Shown: positions 1-9,404 of the stretch, piece after piece | Position numbering within the stretch: position 1 is the first letter of the stretch | Layout of the letters: every line of letters begins with the position of its first letter | DNA from: Segatella copri | GTDB lineage: Bacteria > Bacteroidota > Bacteroidia > Bacteroidales > Bacteroidaceae | Assembly (NCBI RefSeq): GCF_009495355.1 | Contig: NZ_VZAD01000034.1 | Location: 48,028 to 112,027 of the forward strand | DNA length: 64,000 nucleotides | Direction: 5' to 3' | Position numbers and translations under genes: made by a program | The notes under the pieces: model-generated | Database searches by the model: none | Seen by the model: only the letters and a program-made list of their open reading frames with translations | What the model was told of the DNA's origin: nothing

Positions 1-398
1 TGCAGGCTCTGCCAGATGTTGCTAAGGCTAATGGTGAGCTTGAGGCTCTGCAGAAGCAGAAGGACAACGAGTTGAAGGCTATGCAGGAAGAGTTCCAGCG
101 CAAGGCTGACGAGTACCAGAAGGGTGCAAGCACTATGAACGCTACTGCTAAGCAGCAGAAGGAGACAGAGTTGCAGGGACTTCAGCAGAAGATTCAGCAG
201 GCTTATCAGGATGGTCAGCAGGAGTTGCAGAAGAAGAGCAACGAGCTGATGCAACCTATCGTTACCAAGGTGCGTGCTGCCATTGACGCTGTAGGCAAGG
301 CTGGCAACTATACTTATATCTTCGAGGAGGGTGCTGCTATTTACACAGGCTCCAACGTCGTAGATGTAACTAAGGAAGTTCAGTCTAAGATCAAGTAA
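1..398 (+). CDS. OmpH/Skp-family periplasmic chaperone, 5'-truncated
   Basis: The reading frame is open from the left edge (frame beginning at base 3) to TAA at 396-398, so the start and signal peptide lie outside the window. The visible part is a long charged helix rich in Gln, Lys and Glu, followed by a C-terminal segment ending YTYIFEEGAAIYTGSNVVD, which fits the OmpH/Skp fold of coiled-coil tentacles and a beta cap. Family members hold unfolded outer-membrane proteins in the periplasm. A second OmpH-like gene follows at 514, a tandem pair common in Bacteroidota next to the outer-membrane assembly factor BamA. The family call is firm; client proteins are unknown. Confidence 0.85.
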   Translation, partial: QALPDVAKANGELEALQKQKDNELKAMQEEFQRKADEYQKGASTMNATAKQQKETELQGLQQKIQQAYQDGQQELQKKSNELMQPIVTKVRAAIDAVGKAGNYTYIFEEGAAIYTGSNVVDVTKEVQSKIK

Positions 399-427
399 TC
401 CGATTACTGGTTGGACAATAGAATAAA

Positions 428-453
428 AAGGGCAGGCATCCATGCTTGCCCTT
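428..453 (+). terminator. Hairpin terminator after first OmpH gene
   Basis: A 12-bp stem (AAGGGCAGGCAT with ATGCTTGCCCTT, one G-T pair) closes over a two-base loop and is followed by TGTTTCTC. It lies 30 bp after the stop codon. It may only attenuate, because the next gene is in the same direction 60 bp on. Confidence 0.6.
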
Positions 454-513
454 GTTTCTCTTATATATAATAAGGTGTCATTATTTATTTTCATTATCTA
501 AAAGGTGTAACTC

Positions 514-1056
514 ATGAAACAGATACTCTTGCCTTTGGTCTTTATGCTTATGCCTGTTGTGGCTTCGGCTCAGCAGTCTGCTCATCCACAAGTGGTGGCT
601 CCTGTAGAACAGTCTTTGCGTTTTGGGTATTTCAGCTATGAAGAGGTGCTTCATACCATGCCTGGTTATGCGATAGCCAAGCATAATATGGACGACCTCA
701 GAGCGAAGTATGATGCTGAAACCAAGCGTGCTGAGGATGAGTTTAATGCCAAGTACGAGGAGTTCCTCGACGGACAGAGAAGTTTTGCGCCTTCTATCTT
801 GGAAAAGAGACAGGCCGAGCTTCGTGAACTGATGGCTAAGAATGTCACCTTCAAGGCGGAGGCTGTGCGCCTCTTGCAACAGGCTGATGCTGATGCTTAT
901 GCTCCATTAAAGGCGCAGATAGATGCTGCTGTGCAAAAGGTGGGAAAGGTGAAAGGACTTGCTTTTATTCTGAACACAGACAAGGGAGCTTTTCCTTATG
1001 TGAATGCCCTATGTGGTGAGGATGTAACCCTATTAATCAAGGAGAATTTGAAATGA
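514..1056 (+). CDS. OmpH/Skp-family periplasmic chaperone
   Basis: The 180-residue protein starts with a clear signal peptide (MKQILLPLVFMLMPVVASAQ), so it is exported to the periplasm. The mature part begins with the OmpH-type phrase RFGYFSYEEVL, then has a charged helical region (about residues 70-135) and a C-terminal strand region (KGLAFILNTDKGAFPYVNA). This is the usual length and order for Skp/OmpH proteins, trimeric chaperones for outer-membrane proteins. It is a divergent paralog of the truncated gene to its left. Its stop overlaps the start of murI (ATGATG at 1053), so the two are probably translated together. Confidence 0.85.
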   Translation: MKQILLPLVFMLMPVVASAQQSAHPQVVAPVEQSLRFGYFSYEEVLHTMPGYAIAKHNMDDLRAKYDAETKRAEDEFNAKYEEFLDGQRSFAPSILEKRQAELRELMAKNVTFKAEAVRLLQQADADAYAPLKAQIDAAVQKVGKVKGLAFILNTDKGAFPYVNALCGEDVTLLIKENLK

Positions 1057-1889
1057 TGTTGCCTTCTAATCCAGGTCCTATTGGAATCTTTGATTCTGGT
1101 TATGGCGGTCTGACTATTTTGCATGGACTTCGCCAGGTTTTGCCGCAATACGACTATATGTATTTAGGTGATAATGCCAGGGCTCCTTATGGCTCTCGTT
1201 CGTTCGAGGTTGTGTATAAGTTTACCCGTCAAGCTGTTATTAAGTTGTTCTCTATGGGTTGCCATCTGGTGATATTGGGTTGTAATACAGCTTCGGCAAA
1301 GGCTTTGCGCTCCATCCAGCAAAGGGATATTCCGGAGCTTGACCCCAATCGTAGGGTATTGGGTATTATTCGTCCTACAGCTGAAGTGATAGGCAACCTT
1401 ACAAAAAGCAGACATGTGGGTATTCTTGCTACGGAAGGAACCATCAAGAGCGAGAGCTACAAGATGGAGATAGGAAAACTGTGGCCAGATATTCAGGTAA
1501 GTGGTGTGGCTTGCCCTTTATGGGCAGCTATTGTGGAAGCCAATGAGGCAGATAGCCCGGGAGCCGACTATTTTGTAAAAAAACGTATCGATCAGCTGAT
1601 GAGGAAGGATTCGGATATAGACACCGTCATTTTGGGTTGTACGCATTATCCTTTGCTGATGAACAGCATAGTGAAGAATGTGCCTGATGGTGTGCGTATC
1701 GTACCACAAGGGCAATATGTGGCTAATAGCCTTCACGAATATCTGAACAGGCATCCAGAACTGGAGCGTAATATCACGCAAAACGGCACTTGTCAGTATC
1801 TTACCACTGAGAGTGAGGAAAAGTTCAAAGAGTCTGCACAGATTTTTCTGCATGAGCGCGTCAATGTGACTCATGTGGACTTAGAGTAA
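1053..1889 (+). CDS. murI: Glutamate racemase
   Basis: Converts L-glutamate to D-glutamate for peptidoglycan synthesis in the cytoplasm. The 278-residue protein has the N-terminal family signature GIFDSGYGGLT and both catalytic cysteine motifs, GCNTASA (Cys77) and GCTHYPLL (Cys196). The length is normal for the family. The start overlaps the stop of the OmpH gene. A second ATG lies one codon downstream and cannot be told apart from the first by sequence. Coupling with outer-membrane chaperones suggests an envelope-biogenesis operon. Confidence 0.96.
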   Translation: MMLPSNPGPIGIFDSGYGGLTILHGLRQVLPQYDYMYLGDNARAPYGSRSFEVVYKFTRQAVIKLFSMGCHLVILGCNTASAKALRSIQQRDIPELDPNRRVLGIIRPTAEVIGNLTKSRHVGILATEGTIKSESYKMEIGKLWPDIQVSGVACPLWAAIVEANEADSPGADYFVKKRIDQLMRKDSDIDTVILGCTHYPLLMNSIVKNVPDGVRIVPQGQYVANSLHEYLNRHPELERNITQNGTCQYLTTESEEKFKESAQIFLHERVNVTHVDLE

Positions 1890-1963
1890 TAGTTTTATAA
1901 CCAGTGTATTTATGTTTAGTTGTTCAAAGAATTGAATGATTATACTTTAAAATTGAGAAAAAT

Positions 1964-2299
1964 ATGCAAGAAACAAGACAAAACCGTATATCAAGACTGC
2001 TGCAGAAAGAGCTCAGTCTTATCTTCCAGTCTCAAACACGCATGATGCATGGTGTGATGGTGAGTGTGACCAAGGTGAAAATAAGCCCAGACCTCAGCAT
2101 CTGTACAGCCTATCTCAGTGTGTTTCCATCAGAGAAGGGAGAGGAGATATTGCAGAACATTACTGCCAACGAGAAGACGATTCGTTACGATTTGGGCAAG
2201 AATGTGAGAAATCAGTTGCGCATTATTCCTGAGTTGCGATTCTTCCTTGATGACAGCTTGGATTATCTGGAGCGCATTGATGAATTATTGAAAAAGTAG
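1964..2299 (+). CDS. rbfA: 30S ribosome-binding factor A
   Basis: The 111-residue protein matches RbfA, a KH-like factor that binds the immature 30S subunit and helps 16S rRNA 5'-end processing. The N-terminus (QNRISRLLQKELSLIFQ) and the central stretch VSVTKVKISPDLSICTAYLSVF are characteristic, as is the C-terminal region with LRFFLDDSLDYLERIDELL. It follows murI by 74 bp and precedes an ABC permease, a gene order common in Bacteroidota. Confidence 0.93.
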   Translation: MQETRQNRISRLLQKELSLIFQSQTRMMHGVMVSVTKVKISPDLSICTAYLSVFPSEKGEEILQNITANEKTIRYDLGKNVRNQLRIIPELRFFLDDSLDYLERIDELLKK

Positions 2300-2377
2300 G
2301 ATGTGAGAATAAGGGAGTCAAGACTGGCGTATTTGACTCCCTGTAAACTTTTAGGCCAAACAAGCAAAGCAGAATCT

Positions 2378-3607
2378 ATGAATTTTCCTTTTTTCATTGC
2401 GAGAAGGTATATTTTTGCCAAGAAGAGTACGCATGCCATTAATATCATTAGTGCTATCAGTGCCATAGGTGTAGCTGTGGCTACTATGGCATTGGTCATA
2501 GTGCTGAGCGTATTTAATGGATTCCACGATTTGGTGGCTTCGCTTTTCACCAACTTTGACCCGCAACTGAAAGTTGTTCCTGTAGAGGGAAAGACGGTTC
2601 CTGCCGATGATCCCATATTGACCGAGATAAAGGCATTGCCACAGGTAGATGTCGCTACTGAGTCGGTGGAAGATCAGGCTTTGGCCATCTATCAGGATAA
2701 GCAAGCCATGGTTATGGTGAAGGGTGTGGATGACAACTTCTCGGAGTTGACGCATATCACAGATATCCTTTATGGCGACGGTACTTTTTCCTTGCATGCT
2801 GCCAATTTGGAGTTTGGAGTCTTGGGCATAAGGTTGGCCCAGACTCTCGGTGTGGGAGCGCAATGGAATGGATTTCTGCGAATTTATGCTCCACAGAAGG
2901 AAGGACAGTTTGATATGTCCAATCCTGATGCAGGCTTTGTGGTCGACTCGATCAATAGCCCAGGTGTGCTGTTCTCTGTTAAGCAGTCGAAGTATGACAA
3001 GAATTATATCATCACCTCTATTGCCTTTGCCCGTAATCTGTTTGGACAGCAAGGTATGTTGTCCTCATTGGAGATTCGCTTGAAGCCGGGTAGTGATCTT
3101 GAGGCTGTAAAGTCGAAAATGCTCAAGATAGCAGGAGGAAAGTATAAGGTGCTCGACCGCTATGAACAGCAGGAAGACACATTTCGCATCATGTCTATAG
3201 AGAAGATGATAGCCTACATCTTCCTTACTTTTATTCTGGTGGTGGCTTGCTTCAATATTATAGGCTCGCTGTCTATGCTCATCATCGACAAGAAGGATGA
3301 TGTTCTGACATTAAGAAACTTGGGTGCCACAGATAAGCAAATAGCTCGTATCTTTCTTTTTGAAGGACGAATGATTTCTGCTGTTGGAGCACTCTTTGGT
3401 ATCGGTTTGGGACTTTTGCTTTGTTTCCTTCAGCAACAATATGGATTGGTGCGTTTGGGCGACTCTGAGGGGTCGTTTATCGTGAATGCCTATCCTGTCA
3501 GTGTACATTATCTGGATGTGTTGCTTATCTTGGTGACGGTCATTGCCGTGGGATGGCTTTCAGTCTGGTATCCCGTAAGGTATCTTAGCAAGCGGTTGAT
3601 AAATTAA
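2378..3607 (+). CDS. LolC/LolE-type (FtsX/MacB) ABC transporter permease
   Basis: An inner-membrane permease of the type that, with an ATPase, extracts lipoproteins from the inner membrane. The N-terminus MNFPFFIARRYIFAKKS followed by a long hydrophobic helix is the LolC/E pattern. A periplasmic MacB-PCD-like domain follows, then three C-terminal membrane segments around residues 275-300, 330-350 and 375-397. I chose the ATG at 2378 because homologs begin MNFPF; a GTG 75 bp upstream would add an unlikely hydrophilic extension. The protein is then 409 residues. No partner ATPase gene is adjacent, so the substrate is inferred. Confidence 0.86.
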   Translation: MNFPFFIARRYIFAKKSTHAINIISAISAIGVAVATMALVIVLSVFNGFHDLVASLFTNFDPQLKVVPVEGKTVPADDPILTEIKALPQVDVATESVEDQALAIYQDKQAMVMVKGVDDNFSELTHITDILYGDGTFSLHAANLEFGVLGIRLAQTLGVGAQWNGFLRIYAPQKEGQFDMSNPDAGFVVDSINSPGVLFSVKQSKYDKNYIITSIAFARNLFGQQGMLSSLEIRLKPGSDLEAVKSKMLKIAGGKYKVLDRYEQQEDTFRIMSIEKMIAYIFLTFILVVACFNIIGSLSMLIIDKKDDVLTLRNLGATDKQIARIFLFEGRMISAVGALFGIGLGLLLCFLQQQYGLVRLGDSEGSFIVNAYPVSVHYLDVLLILVTVIAVGWLSVWYPVRYLSKRLIN

Positions 3608-3636
3608 TGAGTGAATCTTTCTTTTGAGAGTGTAAG

Positions 3637-4275
3637 CTATTTCTTTCTGATAAGGGTAAGACCATCTCTCAAAGGAAGAATGACAACTTCTACACGAGGA
3701 TCTTTGGCGATGAAATCGTTGAACTTGCGTATGCCTTGAGTCTGGTGGTCGTGGTCGTAACAGGAATCTGTCACATGTCCATCCCATAAGGTGTTGTCAG
3801 CAAGGATATAGCCTCCTGGATTCAGGAGACCCAATACCATTTCGTAAGTTTCGAGATAGGTGCGTTTGTCGCCATCAACAAACGCCATGTCGAACGTAAT
3901 GCCCAGTTTGGGTGCTTCTATGTTTGCATCTCCTATACGAAAGTCAATCTTGTCGGCAACCGATGAGCCTTCTATCCATGGTCGGGTAAAGTCTTCCATT
4001 TCGTCGTTGATCTCGAAGGTGTACAGTTTGCCTCCTTCTTTCAGACCTTCTGCCAGACAGATGGCACTGTATCCACTGAAGGTACCTACCTCAAGAATGT
4101 TGTTGGGACGAATCATCTCAACGAGCATCTTTAACAGTCTGCCTTGTATGTGTCCGCTTGCCATACGCCCATGGATGGTGTGAATATTGGTGGCGCGGTA
4201 CAGTCGATACAGATAATCGCCTTCTGGCTCAATATGCTGGCAGATATACTTGTCAATAACCTCTGTCTCTGTCAT
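3637..4275 (-). CDS. Class I SAM-dependent O-methyltransferase
   Basis: The 212-residue protein resembles the O-methyltransferase 3 family (catechol or caffeoyl-CoA type). The SAM site appears as LEVGTFSGYSAICLAEGL, followed by an acidic ribose-binding residue in LYTFEIND. The metal-site region is MAFVDGDKRTYLETYE and ILADNTLWDGHV. The start lies one base after the aroQ stop, so the two are co-transcribed leftward. The methyl acceptor cannot be read from sequence; a link to aromatic metabolism is only suggested by aroQ. Confidence 0.88.
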   Translation of the reverse strand: MTETEVIDKYICQHIEPEGDYLYRLYRATNIHTIHGRMASGHIQGRLLKMLVEMIRPNNILEVGTFSGYSAICLAEGLKEGGKLYTFEINDEMEDFTRPWIEGSSVADKIDFRIGDANIEAPKLGITFDMAFVDGDKRTYLETYEMVLGLLNPGGYILADNTLWDGHVTDSCYDHDHQTQGIRKFNDFIAKDPRVEVVILPLRDGLTLIRKK

Positions 4276-4276
4276 G

Positions 4277-4699
4277 CTATTTTTGTGCTAAAATGCCGGC
4301 AATGGCAAGGTCGTATGAAGCTAATCCGAAGCCGCAGATAACACCCAGGCAAGCTGCCGACAGATAAGAGTGATGTCGGAATTCCTCACGCTTGTGAACG
4401 TTGGAGATATGAACTTCCACTACGGGGCATTTCATGCTCCGTATACAGTCTTGCAGGGCTATACTGGTATGCGTGTAGGCACCGGCATTGAGAACAACTC
4501 CGTCGTAACTGAATCCTACTTCCTGCAACTTATTGATGAGCTCGCCCTCGATATTGCTCTGATAATACTCTATCTCGATATCGGGATATTTAGCCTTCAG
4601 TTGTGGAAGGTAACTTTCGAAAGAATTGTTGCCGTAAATACCTGGCTCGCGAACACCAAGCAGATTGAGGTTGGGGCCATTGATAATCTGTATCTTCAT
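4277..4699 (-). CDS. aroQ: Type II 3-dehydroquinate dehydratase
   Basis: Catalyses the dehydration of 3-dehydroquinate to 3-dehydroshikimate in the shikimate pathway. The 140-residue length and the opening IINGPNLNLLGVREPGIYG are typical of the type II enzyme, which contains the catalytic Tyr. The conserved HTSIALQDCI and VEVHISNVHKREEFRHHS segments carry the active-site His and substrate-binding Asn, Ser and Arg residues. It is the first gene of a leftward pair with the methyltransferase and is divergent from xerD. Confidence 0.95.
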   Translation of the reverse strand: MKIQIINGPNLNLLGVREPGIYGNNSFESYLPQLKAKYPDIEIEYYQSNIEGELINKLQEVGFSYDGVVLNAGAYTHTSIALQDCIRSMKCPVVEVHISNVHKREEFRHHSYLSAACLGVICGFGLASYDLAIAGILAQK

Positions 4700-4713
4700 A
4701 TCTAAACGATGTT

Positions 4714-4748
4714 TTTGTTTTAAATATCAGAATTTTTTTGTACTTTTG
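4714..4748 (+). promoter_or_regulatory. Bacteroidota-type promoter for xerD
   Basis: TACTTTTG at 4741-4748 matches the TAnnTTTG -7 box. A TTTG lies at 4714-4717, 23 bp upstream, slightly longer than the usual spacing. The site sits in the divergent aroQ-xerD gap, pointing at xerD. Confidence 0.6.
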
Positions 4749-4826
4749 CGAGCAAAGAGCGAGCCTGTTGTCTGAGGGCTATAGGCGTTCATGTTCGCAG
4801 TTGTATATGCAAAGGTAATAATAAAA

Positions 4827-5753
4827 ATGGAAACAAGCAAGAAAACGAGTACGGAAATTGTAAAGAACTATATGAGATATCTTAAGTTGGAGCGCAATTT
4901 CTCTGTCAATACGTTGGAGGCATACAGGCACGATTTGGATTACTTGCTCAGTTATGTGGCTCAGAACAATATGTCAGTGCTTGATGTCAAATTGCCAGAC
5001 TTACAGCATTTCTCGGCATCTATCCATGATGTTGGGGTGGGAGCCCGTACACAGGCCCGTATCCTGAGTGGCATACGCTCGTTCTATCGTTTCTTGGTTC
5101 TTGATGGTTATCTTAAGGATGATCCTACCGAGTTGTTGGAAAATCCACAGGTGGGTCAGCACTTGCCTGAGTATCTGACAACTGAGGAAGTAGACCAACT
5201 GGAAAATGCTATCGACCTAAGTAAATGGGAGGGGCAACGCAACAAAGCCATTATTGAAGTACTCTTCTCGTGTGGCTTGCGTGTGAGTGAGCTTGTCAAT
5301 CTTAAGTTGAGCAATCTTTTTGAGGAGGAGAAATTCGTTCGTATATTGGGAAAGGGAAACAAAGAACGGTTGGTTCCTATCTCGCAGAAGGCATTGGATG
5401 AATTGCATGCCTGGTATGGCGACCGTAATAAGATGAATATCAAACCGGGTGAGGAAGACTATGTTTTCCTCAATCGCAGGGGCGCTCATCTTACTCGTAC
5501 CATGATTCTGATTATGATCAAGCAGTATGCGATCATGGCAGGCATCACCAAGACCATCTCGCCCCATACCTTGCGGCATAGTTTTGCCACAGCATTGCTC
5601 AAGGGAGGTGCCGACCTGCGAGTCATACAAGCCATGCTTGGACATGAGGATATAGGAACGACAGAAGTTTATACTCATCTGGAGGATTCCGACCTCAGAA
5701 AGGCCATCTTGGAGCATCATCCTCGCAACATCATGTATGATAAGAATGGATAA
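4827..5753 (+). CDS. xerD: Tyrosine recombinase XerD (site-specific, chromosome dimer resolution)
   Basis: A 308-residue tyrosine recombinase with an N-terminal SAM-like core-binding domain (about 1-95) and a C-terminal catalytic domain. All catalytic residues are visible: Arg152 in CGLRVSEL, Lys176 in LGKGNKERLVPI, His247 and Arg250 in HTLRHSFAT, His273 in LGHEDIGTTEVYTHL and nucleophile Tyr282. Size and lack of mobile-element context indicate the housekeeping Xer recombinase that resolves chromosome dimers at dif. I used the ATG at 4827; an ATG at 4791 adds 12 residues without family support. XerC and XerD are hard to separate by eye. Confidence 0.9.
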   Translation: METSKKTSTEIVKNYMRYLKLERNFSVNTLEAYRHDLDYLLSYVAQNNMSVLDVKLPDLQHFSASIHDVGVGARTQARILSGIRSFYRFLVLDGYLKDDPTELLENPQVGQHLPEYLTTEEVDQLENAIDLSKWEGQRNKAIIEVLFSCGLRVSELVNLKLSNLFEEEKFVRILGKGNKERLVPISQKALDELHAWYGDRNKMNIKPGEEDYVFLNRRGAHLTRTMILIMIKQYAIMAGITKTISPHTLRHSFATALLKGGADLRVIQAMLGHEDIGTTEVYTHLEDSDLRKAILEHHPRNIMYDKNG

Positions 5754-5787
5754 AAGTCAAAAAACACAACTTTTTTGAGCAAACACA

Positions 5788-5817
5788 TTGGTATGTGGAA
5801 AATAATGCGTAACTTTG
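5788..5817 (+). promoter_or_regulatory. Promoter for metK
   Basis: TTG at 5788-5790 and TAACTTTG at 5810-5817 are separated by 19 bp, matching the Bacteroidota -33/-7 consensus. The start codon lies 52 bp downstream. I see no SAM riboswitch fold in this short leader. Confidence 0.75.
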
Positions 5818-5869
5818 CAGCCCGATAAATATTATATATATAATAACCAAGATTTTAACAAGAAAAAAT

Positions 5870-7144
5870 ATGGCATATTTGTTTTCATCAGAATCAGTTT
5901 CTGAAGGACATCCAGATAAAGTGGCTGACCAGATATCAGACGCTTTGCTTGATCAGTTTTTGGCTTACGACGAGAACGCTCATTGCGCTATTGAGTCTTT
6001 CTGCACCACTGGTCAGGTAATTATTATGGGTGAGGTTCGCTCGTCGGAATATGTAGACTTGCAGACTATCGCCCGCAAGACCGTCAAGAAGATAGGCTAT
6101 ACTAAGTCGGAATATCAGTTTGACGGAGACTCTTGTGGCGTGCTTACAGCCATTCATGAGCAGAGTGATGACATCAACAGAGGCGTAAGCCGTGAGGAGG
6201 ATGAGGAACAGGGAGCCGGAGATCAGGGTATGATGTTCGGCTATGCTACCAACGAGACGGATAATTACATGCCAGTGTCGCTCGACTTGGCTCAGATTAT
6301 CATGCGCGAGCTTGCCAATATCCGTAAGGAAGGCAAGGAGATGACATATCTCCGTCCTGACTCTAAGAGCCAGGTTACTATAGAGTATTCTGACGATAAT
6401 ATCCCTCAGCGCATTGATACCATCGTGGTGTCAACTCAGCATGATGACTTTATTAAAGATGCTAATGGTAACGATGATGATGAGGCTATGCTGGCAAAAA
6501 TCCGAGAGGACGTGATCAATATCCTGATTCCTCGTGTCAAGAAGCAGTTGAGTGAAAAGGTGCTGGCCTTGTTTAATGATGACATCAAGTATTATGTCAA
6601 TCCTACAGGCAAGTTCGTGATAGGTGGTCCTCATGGTGATACTGGTCTTACCGGTCGTAAAATTATCGTTGATACCTATGGAGGCAAAGGTGCTCATGGT
6701 GGAGGAGCCTTCTCGGGTAAGGACAGCAGCAAGGTAGACCGTTCGGCTGCTTATGCCACTCGTTATATAGCCAAGAACATGGTGGCTGCAGGTGTGGCAG
6801 ACGAGATGCTCGTACAGGTAAGCTACGCTATCGGCGTGGCAGAGCCTGTAAGCATTTATGTCAATACTTATGGTCGTAGCCATGTCAATATGACTGATGG
6901 TGAGATTGCGAAAAAGATAATGGAGATGTTCGACCTTCGCCCTAAGGCTATTGAGCGTAAATTAAAATTGCGTCAGCCTATGTTCCTTGAGACTGCTGCC
7001 TATGGACACATGGGTCGCAAGAACGAGGTGGTGGAAAAGATATTCACCAGCCGTTATCATGAAATCAAGAAGATGACGGTAGAGTTGTTTACTTGGGAAA
7101 AGTTGGACAAGGTAGAAGAAATCAAGAAAGTTTTCGGACTCTAA
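5870..7144 (+). CDS. metK: S-adenosylmethionine synthetase
   Basis: Forms SAM from methionine and ATP in the cytoplasm. The N-terminal motif [18 protein letters not shown] contains the catalytic His and metal-binding Asp. The central [20 protein letters not shown] and the glycine-rich loop [20 protein letters not shown] bind the phosphates. At 424 residues it is longer than the 384-residue E. coli enzyme, as is usual in Bacteroidota. A DUF4271 gene follows after 3 bp, so metK probably heads a transcript running into hemD and rnpA. Confidence 0.97.
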   Translation: MAYLFSSESVSEGHPDKVADQISDALLDQFLAYDENAHCAIESFCTTGQVIIMGEVRSSEYVDLQTIARKTVKKIGYTKSEYQFDGDSCGVLTAIHEQSDDINRGVSREEDEEQGAGDQGMMFGYATNETDNYMPVSLDLAQIIMRELANIRKEGKEMTYLRPDSKSQVTIEYSDDNIPQRIDTIVVSTQHDDFIKDANGNDDDEAMLAKIREDVINILIPRVKKQLSEKVLALFNDDIKYYVNPTGKFVIGGPHGDTGLTGRKIIVDTYGGKGAHGGGAFSGKDSSKVDRSAAYATRYIAKNMVAAGVADEMLVQVSYAIGVAEPVSIYVNTYGRSHVNMTDGEIAKKIMEMFDLRPKAIERKLKLRQPMFLETAAYGHMGRKNEVVEKIFTSRYHEIKKMTVELFTWEKLDKVEEIKKVFGL

Positions 7145-7147
7145 GCA

Positions 7148-8167
7148 ATGGTGTTACAGGCAGATTCTGTACAGGTAGAGGCTGCTGAAGAAGAAAGTCT
7201 TCAGAACCCCGTTGTGCATACAGGCGAACTTACGCCACGGAAAGTGCTGAGCTGGTTGCCACGCAATGCGACACCGGCTCAGCAGGACTCCATGATTCGG
7301 GCTCATATCAAGCCCAGTGAAATCAGATGGAGCACGATGCCTGACACCCTTCATTTGCCGGGTCATCCTGCAGGAAAGAGCTTTCGGGATGTCTCCTTGC
7401 CGCAATATTATAGAGAGTCTTTCTTTTCGAAGGACTCTTTATTTCATCCCGAGTTGCGTGGCGGTCGAATGGGTGTTTCGGGCGACCCGGTTCCATATTC
7501 GGTTTCGGGCGACAACTTTGTCACATCGCTGTTGTTGCTATGCTTTGTATTGGCATGTGTTGCTTTTGCTCAGTCACGTGAGTTTATCCTCCGGCAGTTA
7601 CGAAAGTTCTTTTATACGCCTCGCTTTGGTACTACCGAGATATCGGAGACCTCTACTGAATTGAGGTTCCAACTCTTCTTGGTGCTGCAAACCTGTTTGT
7701 TGGGAGCCATTGGATTCTTTCTTTATTCTCGAGCATCAATCAGCGACACATTTACCATCGAGCAGTATCAGGTGATAGCAATCTATGCTGGAGTTGTGGC
7801 TTCTTATTTTCTGTTCAAGGCATTGCTCTATTCTGTTGTGGGATGGGTGTTCTTTGATAGAAAAAAAAACGTACAATGGATGAAAGCTTATCTCTTTCTC
7901 TTCTCATGTGAAGGAGTGCTTTTGTTTCCAGTAGTTATGCTGTTGACATACTTTAATTTATCGCTGGATGCAGCTATCATTTATGCTCTGATAGTGGTAG
8001 GATTAGTTAAAATCCTCTCATTTTATAAGAGTTATATCATCTTTTTTAGAGGAAACGGCTCGTTTTTGCAAATATTTTTGTACTTTTGTGCCCTCGAAGC
8101 GGTGCCTTTCTCTGCATTGTGTGGAGGACTGGTATTGATGAGCCATTATTTGAAAATAAACTTTTAA
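7148..8167 (+). CDS. DUF4271 multi-pass membrane protein
   Basis: A 339-residue inner-membrane protein of unknown function. The first 115 residues are soluble and rich in Pro, Ser and Asp. About six hydrophobic helices follow, beginning with FVTSLLLLCFVLACVAFA near residue 125. The fold and its position directly before hemD match the Bacteroidota-specific DUF4271 family. The conserved link to hemD, rnpA and yidD is the only functional clue. A TACTTTTG box at 8081-8088, inside its 3' end, could serve hemD as an internal promoter. Confidence 0.8.
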   Translation: MVLQADSVQVEAAEEESLQNPVVHTGELTPRKVLSWLPRNATPAQQDSMIRAHIKPSEIRWSTMPDTLHLPGHPAGKSFRDVSLPQYYRESFFSKDSLFHPELRGGRMGVSGDPVPYSVSGDNFVTSLLLLCFVLACVAFAQSREFILRQLRKFFYTPRFGTTEISETSTELRFQLFLVLQTCLLGAIGFFLYSRASISDTFTIEQYQVIAIYAGVVASYFLFKALLYSVVGWVFFDRKKNVQWMKAYLFLFSCEGVLLFPVVMLLTYFNLSLDAAIIYALIVVGLVKILSFYKSYIIFFRGNGSFLQIFLYFCALEAVPFSALCGGLVLMSHYLKINF

Positions 8168-8173
8168 GACAAA

Positions 8174-8923
8174 ATGATTAAAAAGATCTTAGTTTCTCAA
8201 CCCAAACCTGCAAGTGAGAAATCGCCTTACTATGATATTGAGAAGGAGTATGGTGTAGAATGTGTGTTCCGTCCATTCTTCAAGGTTGAGGGACTTTCTG
8301 CAAAGGAGTTTCGTCAGCAGAAGATAAACTTGCTCGACTATACTGCAGTAGTTTTCACATCACGCCATGCAGTTGATAACTATTTCAATCTGGCAAAAGA
8401 GATGCGAATCACCATTCCAGAAGATATGAAATATTTCTGTGTGATTGAGACCATCGCCCTTTATATCCAGAAATATGTGCAATATCGCAAGCGCAAGGTG
8501 TTCTTCGGAACAACAGGAAAGATTGATGGATTGATACCACAGATGGCTCGTCATAAAACAGAGAAGTATCTCGTACCATTGAGCTGTGTGCATAATGATG
8601 ATGTCAAGAATCTGCTTGATGAGAAGAAACTCAACCATACCGAGTGTGTGATGTATCGTACCGTGAGCAATGACTTCACCGAAGAAGAAATCGAGGGATT
8701 TGATTACGATATGATGGTATTCTTTAGCCCAACAGGAGTGAAGGCTCTCAAGAAGAACTTCCCTAACTTCAAGCAAGGCAAGGTCGCAGTCGGTGCTTTT
8801 GGCCCTGCAACAGCCAAGACGGTAGACGAGGAGGGACTTCGTTTAGACCTCAGTGCACCAACCAAGGAATTCCCATCCATGACGGGTGCGCTAAAGGATT
8901 ATCTGCAGAAGCATAATAAATAG
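8174..8923 (+). CDS. hemD: Uroporphyrinogen-III synthase family protein
   Basis: A 249-residue cytoplasmic protein with the two-lobed HemD pattern. The segment AVVFTSRHAVDNYFNLAKEM is the family's typical SRHAV loop. The second lobe has MMVFFSPTGVKALKKNFP and VGAFGPATAKTVDEEGLRLD. HemD closes hydroxymethylbilane into uroporphyrinogen III. Bacteroidota of this type often lack the full haem pathway, so its actual role may differ. It sits 6 bp after DUF4271 and 3 bp before rnpA. Confidence 0.8.
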   Translation: MIKKILVSQPKPASEKSPYYDIEKEYGVECVFRPFFKVEGLSAKEFRQQKINLLDYTAVVFTSRHAVDNYFNLAKEMRITIPEDMKYFCVIETIALYIQKYVQYRKRKVFFGTTGKIDGLIPQMARHKTEKYLVPLSCVHNDDVKNLLDEKKLNHTECVMYRTVSNDFTEEEIEGFDYDMMVFFSPTGVKALKKNFPNFKQGKVAVGAFGPATAKTVDEEGLRLDLSAPTKEFPSMTGALKDYLQKHNK

Positions 8924-8926
8924 AAA

Positions 8927-9379
8927 ATGGAATCAACAACAGGAACCTATACTTTTGGCAAGGAAGAGAGGTTGTGTCGCAAGTTGCTCATAGACCAACT
9001 CTTCAGCGGAAAAGCCAGTTCTTTCTCAGCCTGGCCAATAAGAGGTGTGTTCTTACTTGTTGATGACTGCCAGAGCGAGAAGGCAGCCAGTACTGAGTTG
9101 TTGATAAGTGTTTCGAAGCGTTATTTCAAGCGTGCAGTCAAGAGAAATCGTGTGAAACGACAGATTCGTGAGGCTTATCGCAAGAACAAGGCTTTGATTG
9201 CTGAAGCCTTGGAGAAAGTAACAGGCAAGAAATTGCTGTTGGCGGTGATATGGCAGGATGCCAAATTGCATGATACGGCAAGAGTGGAAAGTAAGATACA
9301 AATACTTCTGCGACGTGTGGCAGACAAACTGCTCCATGAGGAAGACAGATTGCCTTCGTGCAGTAAGGAAGATAAGTAG
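8927..9379 (+). CDS. rnpA: Ribonuclease P protein component
   Basis: The protein subunit of RNase P, which trims tRNA 5' leaders. The diagnostic basic signature is [20 protein letters not shown], preceded by [10 protein letters not shown]. At 150 residues it is slightly longer than the usual 110-130, with extra residues at the C-terminus. It lies between hemD and yidD, and rnpA-yidD adjacency is widely conserved. Confidence 0.92.
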   Translation: MESTTGTYTFGKEERLCRKLLIDQLFSGKASSFSAWPIRGVFLLVDDCQSEKAASTELLISVSKRYFKRAVKRNRVKRQIREAYRKNKALIAEALEKVTGKKLLLAVIWQDAKLHDTARVESKIQILLRRVADKLLHEEDRLPSCSKEDK

Positions 9380-9404
9380 ACACTATATTTTGGAAGGGAA
9401 GAAA

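Noticed and set aside
4827..5753. Mobile-element integrase
   Set aside because: Size, context among core genes and lack of attachment-site repeats point to the housekeeping Xer recombinase.
5818..5869. SAM riboswitch before metK
   Set aside because: The leader is only about 50 bases, A/T-rich, and shows no pseudoknot-capable helices.
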